Under the pieces are notes generated by a model. That model was not told the origin of the DNA. It made no database searches and saw nothing but the letters and a program-made list of their open reading frames with translations. Of a stretch of DNA of 64,000 nt, positions 50,734 through 58,429 are shown piece by piece (within the stretch, counting starts at the first letter, position 1; the number at the start of each line of letters is the position of its first letter). A program made the translations under genes and the position numbers. The DNA comes from Pseudoalteromonas luteoviolacea B = ATCC 29581 (GTDB lineage Bacteria; Pseudomonadota; Gammaproteobacteria; Enterobacterales; Alteromonadaceae): positions 248,001 to 312,000 of the forward strand of contig CAPN01000051.1 of the NCBI GenBank assembly GCA_000333235.1, written 5' to 3'.

Positions 50734-52248
50734 TTAGTTTTTACTTTGAAGTAACCAATCAGATAACAGTCTTACACCAAAGCCGGTTCCACCAGCTGGT
50801 ACCTCATCTTTAGCGGATGACGATAATGCATTACCTGCGATGTCTAGGTGTACCCAACGGGTATCTCCTGCAAAATGCTCCAAGAAAGAAGCTGCAGTTG
50901 TTGCGCCAGGGCCTCCACTACCGATGTTTTTAAGATCGGCGATATCAGATTTCAACATGTCTTTATACCCAAGCGGTAATCGCCACACGTTTTCGTTAAC
51001 ACGTTTACCCGCCAGAGTTAACTCATTAACGAGTGTATCGTCTTGTGAAAAGATCCCTGCATAACGATCTCCAAGCGCACGCACTTTAGAACCCGTTAGC
51101 GTAGCGATATCGACCATAATTTCAGGTTGGAAGTGCTTTCTTGCATACCACATCGCATCGCTTAATACTAGACGACCTTCCGCATCGGTATTAAGTACTT
51201 CGACTGTTAACCCTTCTGCCGTACGAAGCACATCACCTGGCGCAAAAGAGGTTTGCGATACCATGTTTGCCGCCATGCCCATTACCGCAACGACGTTTAC
51301 GTCGGCTTTGCTCAAAGCCATTGCTTTTACCGTGCCGAGGGCTGCAGCCGCGCCTGCCATATCGGATTTCATTCGCGAAATGGATTCGCCGGTTTTAATA
51401 TTATAGCCACCCGAATCAAACGTAATTCCTTTACCAACCAGCGCTATCGGTGTTGAATCGTTTCCTTTGTAATGTGCTACAACCAGACGAGCACCTTCTT
51501 TACTTCCGCGGCCTACGGCTTCTAAGGCACCCATACCAAGTTCGATAAGTTGCTCAGGTTCTAGGATGGTGACGGTCACACCAAGTGACTCAAGCTCTTT
51601 TGCTGCTTTCGCAAAATCAACTGGCGTCATTCTGGTGGCGATTTCAGAGGTTAAATCGCGAGCAAGAAAAACCCCTTTTTGTATGTGCTCAAGCTTAGCA
51701 TACTGCGATTTAGTTTCATTCGCGTTTTTTACGTCAAAATGATACGAAACAATCGGTGTATTTTCTGTCTTTTTATACACATCGAATGTGTGATCTCGCA
51801 AATTAATGCCATGTGCCAATTGAGCAGAAAGTTCAGCATGATTGGCTAGATGCTCGATTGCGTCGAGCGATAAAGCCGCAGTGTTGACTTTTTTGCTTTC
51901 CAGATAGGCATGCAAATTCCCACCAAGCTTAGTCATAGTACTAGCGTTAAGGTCTTCGTTATTGCCCAGTCCTACCATCACGATTCGGCTGTACTTCGAA
52001 TCAACAGGTGCCAAGACATCAACCATTTTTCCAAACGTTCCAGTGAATGCTTCTGTGGCAAGCGCTTTTTCTAATTGCGCACGAGTGTCTTTATCTAAGA
52101 AGCTCAAAGACGCCTTCTCATTTTCACTTTGGAATAACACTAATGCATCGGTTTGAGATAATTTATCGGAAAAATCGAATTGTGCAGAAAATGCACTTTG
52201 GCTAACGAGCAACGAAATCGCTACAGCAGATAAACGTAATCCAGACAT
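50734..52248 (-). CDS. Exported M17-family leucyl aminopeptidase
   Basis: A 504-residue di-zinc aminopeptidase. GKGITFDSGGYNIKTGESI, MKSDMAGAAAALG and the signature NTDAEGRLVLSDA hold the metal and catalytic residues. Unlike cytosolic PepA, it opens with a signal peptide (LRLSAVAISLLVSQSAFSA, cleavage near residue 22), so it should act in the periplasm or outside. Its likely job is trimming peptides from external proteolysis, in keeping with the nearby collagenase. It is monocistronic. Confidence 0.92.
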   Translation of the reverse strand: MSGLRLSAVAISLLVSQSAFSAQFDFSDKLSQTDALVLFQSENEKASLSFLDKDTRAQLEKALATEAFTGTFGKMVDVLAPVDSKYSRIVMVGLGNNEDLNASTMTKLGGNLHAYLESKKVNTAALSLDAIEHLANHAELSAQLAHGINLRDHTFDVYKKTENTPIVSYHFDVKNANETKSQYAKLEHIQKGVFLARDLTSEIATRMTPVDFAKAAKELESLGVTVTILEPEQLIELGMGALEAVGRGSKEGARLVVAHYKGNDSTPIALVGKGITFDSGGYNIKTGESISRMKSDMAGAAAALGTVKAMALSKADVNVVAVMGMAANMVSQTSFAPGDVLRTAEGLTVEVLNTDAEGRLVLSDAMWYARKHFQPEIMVDIATLTGSKVRALGDRYAGIFSQDDTLVNELTLAGKRVNENVWRLPLGYKDMLKSDIADLKNIGSGGPGATTAASFLEHFAGDTRWVHLDIAGNALSSSAKDEVPAGGTGFGVRLLSDWLLQSKN

Positions 52249-52413
52249 GTAAGGCTCCTTAATAAATTTTGTCCCTTTTTACCTTAAATTTAAGGATGAT
52301 CCCACCATTGCGCGGTGAACGTAACAAATAATCAGGCAAAATTCGGCGCTTTGTTGAAATAGGTAAGGGCGTTTAGCGGTCTTATTGAAAAGCGCTTTTA
52401 GATAGGAGTAAGT

Positions 52414-53673
52414 ATGTTCCGGTTAATTATTTTGTTGATAGGCGTGTTTATTTGGACGGTACAAGCCGCCGATAACGATAATAATCTTGATGCATCAAGT
52501 CATTTGAAAACCCTTGTTTTAGGTTCAGGATGTTTTTGGGGCGCAGAAAAGCGGTATGAGGCATTAGAAGGCGTAATTGATGCAGAATCTGGTTATGCAG
52601 ATGGGCGAGGGTTTGTTGCTAGTTACCGCGAGATCACAAAACCTTCGCGACGAATGGACCCGAACAATTATGCGGAGGTTGTGAAAGTAGTCTATAACTC
52701 ACAAAAACTGTCTACCGCTGAATTATTAAAAGTGTACTTTGAAAGTCATGACCCAACTCAAAAAGACCGACAAGGAAATGATATTGGCACTCAATATCGC
52801 TCAATCATTTTAACTACTGAGGATACTCAGTATCAGGAAGCGAATAGACTAAAAGCGCTTTTTCAAACGCAGCTTTCCAACGCAGGTTTCGGTGAAATTA
52901 ACACGGTAATCAAGCCATTAAAACGATTTCATGTTGCAGAAGATTATCATCAAAACTACTTAGTTAAGAACCCCAATGGCTATTGTCCTGATCACAGTAC
53001 AGGAGTTCGATTTGCCGAGGTGGTTGAACCAAGAGTTGATAACTCTACGCTTAAATTGGGTAAACACATCGTTGTTATTGACTCGAGAAGTTTCTGTCCT
53101 TATTGCGAGAAATTTAAAAAAGCAGTCGTAAACGATTATCAGGGTGATATAAAAATCAGTTATCGATATGCTGATCAATTGGATGGCTTAAGCATCAAAA
53201 CCGCAACTTGGGCAACACCGACGATTTTGTTTATGGATAATGGCAAAGAAGTCTATGGCGTACAGGGATTCATGACCAGAGAAGCGTTTTATCAGGCACT
53301 GGGTGCATTTAAATTAGGGTCGAGTGAGGCATTTAGAGTTGCGTTTAGTAAAGGAACAGATCGTCCGTTTTGTCAGCAATATGAGTTATTTAAACAAACC
53401 AAGGCGGGGACATTTATTGATAAACTGAGTGGGGCTGCATTATTTAAAACACAAGATAGGTTTAATTCGGGAACTGGGTGGTTGTCATTTACAAAACCGG
53501 TCGAAGACAGCGTAACGTATCACCGTGATCTGAGCCATGGCATGGAGAGAACGGAAATTCGCTCCAAATCGAGTGGAATTCACTTAGGGCATGTTTTTAA
53601 AAACGAAGGACCAAGAAAAGCAGACCGCTATTGCATCAACGCTACGGTGCTTGAATTTATAGCTGACGAATAA
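52414..53673 (+). CDS. Exported MsrA - glutaredoxin-like - MsrB fusion, methionine sulfoxide reductase
   Basis: A 419-residue protein with signal peptide (FRLIILLIGVFIWTVQA). The MsrA domain has GSGCFWGAEKR (Cys40), YADGR and HDPTQKDRQGNDIGTQYRS. A short thioredoxin/glutaredoxin-like domain follows with CPYC (228-231) and TPTIL. The MsrB domain has FNSGTGWLSF, HLGHVF and DRYCIN (Cys407). The two CxxC zinc pairs of most MsrB proteins are absent. Neisseria PilB places thioredoxin first, so this order differs. It should repair oxidised periplasmic proteins. Confidence 0.9.
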   Translation: MFRLIILLIGVFIWTVQAADNDNNLDASSHLKTLVLGSGCFWGAEKRYEALEGVIDAESGYADGRGFVASYREITKPSRRMDPNNYAEVVKVVYNSQKLSTAELLKVYFESHDPTQKDRQGNDIGTQYRSIILTTEDTQYQEANRLKALFQTQLSNAGFGEINTVIKPLKRFHVAEDYHQNYLVKNPNGYCPDHSTGVRFAEVVEPRVDNSTLKLGKHIVVIDSRSFCPYCEKFKKAVVNDYQGDIKISYRYADQLDGLSIKTATWATPTILFMDNGKEVYGVQGFMTREAFYQALGAFKLGSSEAFRVAFSKGTDRPFCQQYELFKQTKAGTFIDKLSGAALFKTQDRFNSGTGWLSFTKPVEDSVTYHRDLSHGMERTEIRSKSSGIHLGHVFKNEGPRKADRYCINATVLEFIADE

Positions 53674-53674
53674 A

Positions 53675-54592
53675 CTAAAGAGGTAATCTTGGCATACTAC
53701 AGTGATCTTTTGCCTTGGTGATAAGTGGTATTAGTACATTTTGTTCGGTAAAGTCAGCCAAGCTTCTATTTATATTTTTCAGAATTTGTTGATTGTTATT
53801 TACTCGCTTGCTGATTGCGAAATAAAGTGGATTATACGCCAAAGGGGGTTCGACTAACTCTAAACTCTGCATCCACTTCTGTTTTTGCGAGCTATCAATG
53901 TTGTTGGAGATAATAATGGAGCTACGGATCACCTCTGGATCGCCGACGATAAGATCAACGCGTTCATTCATAAGCAGTTTTATCAACTGAAAGTCATCAA
54001 CAGCCTCAATAGTATTGAGTTTTCCAGTATCCATCAGTGCATCAAACTCGGGTGTATTTTGGTAGCCTCTCACCACGCCAATCAATCGGTTTTCTAGTTG
54101 TTCTAAATTTCCATCGAACGAAAAGTCATAACGAGCACGTTTGATCAAATGAATCGCACCACCTGGAAAATGCGATGATAGGTGCAATAGACTATCTCGT
54201 GATAGACCGAGGATATTGTCGGATGGTGCTTGTTCTTCTATGTAATACTCCGGAAAAAGCACATCAGCTTTACCGAGCTCCGCTTCCCTTACTGCTCGTG
54301 CCCAAGGCAAAAACTCGATCTCGAGACTATATCCAGCATGATCAAAAATGGCGACAGTCAATTGAAAAACCCATCCCTGATTACACAAATGTTGATCAAT
54401 ATAAGGTGGCCAGTTAAGTGTAACGAGTTTCAACGTCGGTTTATTCGGTGTGATGAACACGAACTTGTTATTGTTTGTTTTGCCTGACACCACTTTCAAT
54501 TGATTATCAATTTCATAAATAACGGTTAGTGGCTTAGCGGCAACGAGCCTAGGTAAACCAAGCAAGAGAATAAAAATGAAAAAATAACGCAA
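53675..54592 (-). CDS. Periplasmic solute-binding protein (SBP_bac_3-like)
   Basis: A 305-residue protein. The signal peptide MRYFFIFILLLGLPRLVAA is followed by a two-lobe binding fold: LVTLNWPPYIDQ, LEIEFLPWARAVREAELGKADVLFP and GVVRGYQNTPEFDALMDTGK. This resembles the ABC amino-acid-binding family. No ABC permease or ATPase is adjacent, so it may be an orphan sensor or scavenger like many such proteins in marine Alteromonadales. It ends two bases from the convergent msr fusion gene. Ligand unknown. Confidence 0.8.
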   Translation of the reverse strand: MRYFFIFILLLGLPRLVAAKPLTVIYEIDNQLKVVSGKTNNNKFVFITPNKPTLKLVTLNWPPYIDQHLCNQGWVFQLTVAIFDHAGYSLEIEFLPWARAVREAELGKADVLFPEYYIEEQAPSDNILGLSRDSLLHLSSHFPGGAIHLIKRARYDFSFDGNLEQLENRLIGVVRGYQNTPEFDALMDTGKLNTIEAVDDFQLIKLLMNERVDLIVGDPEVIRSSIIISNNIDSSQKQKWMQSLELVEPPLAYNPLYFAISKRVNNNQQILKNINRSLADFTEQNVLIPLITKAKDHCSMPRLPL

Positions 54593-54750
54593 AGGTAAAC
54601 CTCATTCTTAACGCCAGTAGATTAAGTGTAGGAGAAGCTAAGCAAAAAGGATAATTGGCCTGTTCCATCAGACTGTAATGCGATGTAATCGGCAAAAAAA
54701 ATGTGTTTTATTAAACTTACTAGCGTTTACATTGCTAATAGAGTAACTGA

Positions 54751-56208
54751 ATGAGCTGCGCGTTAACTGATAATGTGTTAGTCAAGTCTTGCTACAATAG
54801 TTTGCTAGAACACATCCTATCTCAGGCCAATGGTCCAATCCGGTGTGATAACTTTCTCGAGCTGAACCAAGGCGGCGAAAGGTTGATCCGAATTCGTGGA
54901 AAAATCTACAGCGGGTACGAGCAATATGATGAATTGGTCATTTATAAGGGCAAAGTAATCTTTATTGGTTCACAGCATCAAGGTGAACATTCCATCAAAT
55001 CGTTGAACATGAACTCCGTAGTTGAAGAGATTGTTTTAAAGCCAGAACAATGCGTTGTTCCTGGATTTATTTTACCTAAGATAGATTTAGGTACAGGCCT
55101 AACGGTCAGCAATTGGTTGCATCTCGGTCCTTTTGGTATGCATGGAGCGTGGCACCACCCAATACCAAACTATAATTTGAATTACCTAGCGAAAGCCATT
55201 ACTTATTTTGATAGGTCGCTTCGTGATAACAACTGGTTACTCGGATATGGCTTGGATCTAAATCTATTGTCATGTCTACCCTGGTCCGAAAAACGTGATG
55301 AGTCATTTTTAACATTTATCGATGGCTTAAAGTTAGCCCGGCCCGTTTGTATTTTTGAAAAGAGCGGTAAGAAAGCGTTTATTAACACGTTAGCGGCGAC
55401 CGCAATCTTTCTGAACTTTACAGAATTAGAACGAGCGTTTTTTCCAGATTTGCGAAGTTTCATTCGTTTTATTGAAACAGAGAAAGGGATCCGAAGTAGT
55501 CATTTTGAATGGTTCACAGGTGCTGTTGAAGAGGGCAAGGTTTCTGACGCCAATAAGTCAATAATATTAACCTTGGATCGATTCAAAGCGGAGGCACTCA
55601 AGTGGGGGATCACGAGCTTTGGTATTAACGAACCGCCGAGCCTTTACACTTTAATCAAGCAACATTTTTATCCAATAAATGTAGTTAACACAGAAGTAAT
55701 AGAGCAGAACGATGATGACATACTTTTTGTCTATCCAGATAACAACGACTTTGATGGCTATTATTTACGGCAAAAAGGGAGCTTAGACAGACTAAAAACA
55801 CATTTGTCGCTGCACTCTAGACGGGTTTTAAATCGACTTGTATGTGGTTGTGAATTTCCTAATCGCCCATTAGGAACTATTCGTTTTTTAAAACATGTTG
55901 TTAAATGTACAACGTTAATAGCTCCTGATGAATTCAATGCCACTCAGCGAAGTTTATTGTCAGATGAAAAATTAACGATTAAAGATGCACTTTGTTGTAT
56001 GACGGTGAATGCGGGCTCGTTGTTGAATAAGGGGGGTGTACTGGGCACGCTTAATATTGGCGCTAACGCGGACTTTTTAGTATTAAGTCATGATTTAATC
56101 GCTTTTCCAGAAACACTGGATGCACTTTGTATTGAGCAAACTTGGATAGCGGGTGAGTGCCGTTATGAAAACGAAAACTTACGCAGTAATTCGTTGGTAA
56201 ACGGCTAA
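54751..56208 (+). CDS. Degenerate amidohydrolase-like protein (YtcJ/Amidohydro_3-related), metal ligands missing
   Basis: A 485-residue protein without signal peptide. The N-terminal strand-turn VIYKGKVIFIGSQ and C-terminal GGVLGTLNIGANADFLVLSH and TWIAGECRYE are those of Amidohydro_3 enzymes. Where the family has PGFxDxHxH, this has VPGFILPKIDLG, and no later His or Asp cluster matches the other ligands. The protein is thus probably not a metallohydrolase. Many Cys residues and WLHLGPFGMHGAWHHPIP are distinctive. Function unknown; no operon partner. Confidence 0.6.
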   Translation: MSCALTDNVLVKSCYNSLLEHILSQANGPIRCDNFLELNQGGERLIRIRGKIYSGYEQYDELVIYKGKVIFIGSQHQGEHSIKSLNMNSVVEEIVLKPEQCVVPGFILPKIDLGTGLTVSNWLHLGPFGMHGAWHHPIPNYNLNYLAKAITYFDRSLRDNNWLLGYGLDLNLLSCLPWSEKRDESFLTFIDGLKLARPVCIFEKSGKKAFINTLAATAIFLNFTELERAFFPDLRSFIRFIETEKGIRSSHFEWFTGAVEEGKVSDANKSIILTLDRFKAEALKWGITSFGINEPPSLYTLIKQHFYPINVVNTEVIEQNDDDILFVYPDNNDFDGYYLRQKGSLDRLKTHLSLHSRRVLNRLVCGCEFPNRPLGTIRFLKHVVKCTTLIAPDEFNATQRSLLSDEKLTIKDALCCMTVNAGSLLNKGGVLGTLNIGANADFLVLSHDLIAFPETLDALCIEQTWIAGECRYENENLRSNSLVNG

Positions 56209-56289
56209 GATAACCTGAGTGTTATACCCTGTCTACTTGTAGATGCGTGACTTTGGTAAAAATTTACAAGTGTTTGGCTTTAACGTTAT

Positions 56290-57840
56290 CTAAGCATAAC
56301 TATGGATGAGTTTGCGCAATGATGTCGATGCTTTAATAAGTTGGACATTCATGCGTTTTAACTCGTGTATTGCAACCATTAGCTCACTGGCTTTACTGTG
56401 CGAAAGCTGATGTTCTAAAACTGCTGTATAAATGGACTGTTTTTGTTTCTCTATCCCTTTTACATAATCTCTATATCCCTTTCTAAATGCAACAGAGTCA
56501 TACTCTGAACTTGTTAGTGTTTGCCAAAGGTTTTTTTCGAGTTGAAATTTATCATTGAAGGGGCTGAGTGCTAAGTTAAGCTTCGGAGCCATAGCGGCAA
56601 CCGTATCTATACGTAGTAAATTTGTTGAAAGTACCGTTAAAGCTCTTGCTTGCTGGTGGTTTAGTGTAACTTCACTCAGTTTATCTAAAAATACTGCGAT
56701 CCGCTTTTGTTTCTCTTGAATATTGCCAAGAATTTTTTCGAGCGATGTAGTGGCCCCACCGGTTTGACCTACGACATGACCAAGTTTGACGAGTTGATCA
56801 TTTAATTCATTTGCAAGCGCTTTAATCGCGGTATCTGGGAGAGAAAGTGTGCTACTGTCAACATATTTAAGTTCGATTTTATCCCCTTTAAAGCGATGCT
56901 TGAGCCAGTCGACAATACGTGGTGTGAGTGGCCACATTAAAACGACCCCCATTACATTAAACAAGCTATGAAAAATGGCAAGGCTAATTGCAGGTGTGGT
57001 GCTGAGGTTAAGTTGAATTTCAATCCAAGAAATTACACCCAAAATAGGCGCCATCAGAGCAACCGCAACCATTGCGGTAATTAAGTTAAAAATAACGTGT
57101 AACCAAGCAAGACGTTTTGCATTCGAGGTGGCAGCCAGCGTACTCATGATGGCAGTTGACGTGGTCCCTAAGTTGGCTCCTACAATAAATGCAGCAGCGA
57201 CGGTCAGTTCCATTGTGCCCGTTGAAACGGCGGTCAATACTAAGGCAATGACCGCGACCGATGCTTGCATTAAGGTGGTGAGTGCAGTGCCTATGAGAAT
57301 GGCTAAAAATAACCCTACAACACCGGCATCAGCAATAAATGGCATGTCGAGCGAAATACCAGACGCATCAAAACTGGATTTTAAAAAAGCCAGACCTAAA
57401 AATAAGGCTCCAAAGCCAATTAGGGCATCGCCAATGCCGCGAAGTGCACTTTTACTTGCAAACAGCTTTAGCAAAGCGCCTAAACCGATCAAAGGGAGGG
57501 CGAATGCATCAATTTTGAATTCTATTCCGACAAGCGCGATAAACCAGCCAGTTAAAGACGTGCCAACATTGCTGCCATATATCACAAAAGCGGCTTTTTC
57601 TAAGGTTAGCACTCCGGCATTGACGAAGCCGATGGTCGCGACGGTAATGGCGCTAGAACTTTGCGCAGCAATTGTTGCCGACGTTCCAAACATTAATCCT
57701 CTTGCGGGAGTTGTTGTCCAGTTTTCAAGTGCTTGTAGGAATTTTGGTCCGGCTGCTGATTTCAGTCCACCACTCATCCAATCCATGCCAAGTAAAATAA
57801 GTCCTAGGGCACCAAAGGCGATTAAAACATGTTCTGTCAT
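56290..57840 (-). CDS. Na/Pi cotransporter II-related protein (NptA/YjbB-like) with PhoU-like C-terminus
   Basis: A 516-residue protein with about nine helices. The two inverted repeat signatures are AAQSSSAITVATIGFVNAG and GANLGTTSTAIMSTLAA; GSNVGTSLTGW also belongs to the first repeat. Residues from about 345 form a soluble helical PhoU-like domain ending in HELKRMNVQLIKASTSLRK. The family moves phosphate with sodium, sometimes outward. It is monocistronic and divergent from the small unknown gene at 57951. Confidence 0.9.
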   Translation of the reverse strand: MTEHVLIAFGALGLILLGMDWMSGGLKSAAGPKFLQALENWTTTPARGLMFGTSATIAAQSSSAITVATIGFVNAGVLTLEKAAFVIYGSNVGTSLTGWFIALVGIEFKIDAFALPLIGLGALLKLFASKSALRGIGDALIGFGALFLGLAFLKSSFDASGISLDMPFIADAGVVGLFLAILIGTALTTLMQASVAVIALVLTAVSTGTMELTVAAAFIVGANLGTTSTAIMSTLAATSNAKRLAWLHVIFNLITAMVAVALMAPILGVISWIEIQLNLSTTPAISLAIFHSLFNVMGVVLMWPLTPRIVDWLKHRFKGDKIELKYVDSSTLSLPDTAIKALANELNDQLVKLGHVVGQTGGATTSLEKILGNIQEKQKRIAVFLDKLSEVTLNHQQARALTVLSTNLLRIDTVAAMAPKLNLALSPFNDKFQLEKNLWQTLTSSEYDSVAFRKGYRDYVKGIEKQKQSIYTAVLEHQLSHSKASELMVAIHELKRMNVQLIKASTSLRKLIHSYA

Positions 57841-57950
57841 GTTGTGATATTACCTATTTTTCAAACATAATATTGTTACTGTTTTAGGGATTATCTATTT
57901 GTGACTTTGTGCTAATATACCGCTATCGCTAAAGGAATTAGTGGGAATTT

Positions 57951-58220
57951 ATGAAAAAGTCTCGTCAAGCAGTATATGCTATTGCATCTATCACTTCTAA
58001 AGCCATTCAACACTTTAATGACGCACGTCAAACGAATCAAGAAACGAATCCTATCAACAACCTTTGTTTAGTTGATTTAGATAAAAAAGAATTAGAGAAG
58101 AAGCTATTGAGAATGAATTCGTTAGGTTTACCTGATGGTTTTTATCCAATTTACCTCGACGCACAAACCGTTATTGCTGAAGTAAAACTCGGTAAAGTAT
58201 CCCAGTTAGAACCGATCTAA
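57951..58220 (+). CDS. Small protein of unknown function
   Basis: An 89-residue protein I do not recognise. A basic N-terminus (MKKSRQAVYAIASITSKAIQ) could form an amphipathic helix; the middle is Asn/Gln-rich and polar; the end (KLLRMNSLGLPDGFYPIYLD, then a strand-like VIAEVKLGKV) looks folded. There is no signal peptide or membrane segment. GGGA precedes the ATG, and codon use resembles its neighbours, so I consider it a real gene. It stands alone between a transporter and the collagenase. Confidence 0.6.
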   Translation: MKKSRQAVYAIASITSKAIQHFNDARQTNQETNPINNLCLVDLDKKELEKKLLRMNSLGLPDGFYPIYLDAQTVIAEVKLGKVSQLEPI

Positions 58221-58429
58221 ATTTTCTTATAATTATGCACTTAAGGATGCGTCTAAAAACGGTTCTATTTCAATGCCTAGAAGTTTTAGCCGTCCGCTTA
58301 GGTTAGCTTTCCATGATTAATGAGCCAGGTTATTCGTTAATGTTATATAAAATATATTGTATACAATGTTTATTCGGTGTTAATTTCCATCTGCCCGTTA
58401 GGGTTTGGATAAACATGTAAAGGTACACT

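Noticed and set aside
57128..57847. A 239-codon plus-strand open frame opposite the Na/Pi cotransporter
   Set aside because: Antisense shadow of a clearly coding gene; Pro/Ala/Ser-rich with no signal or family.
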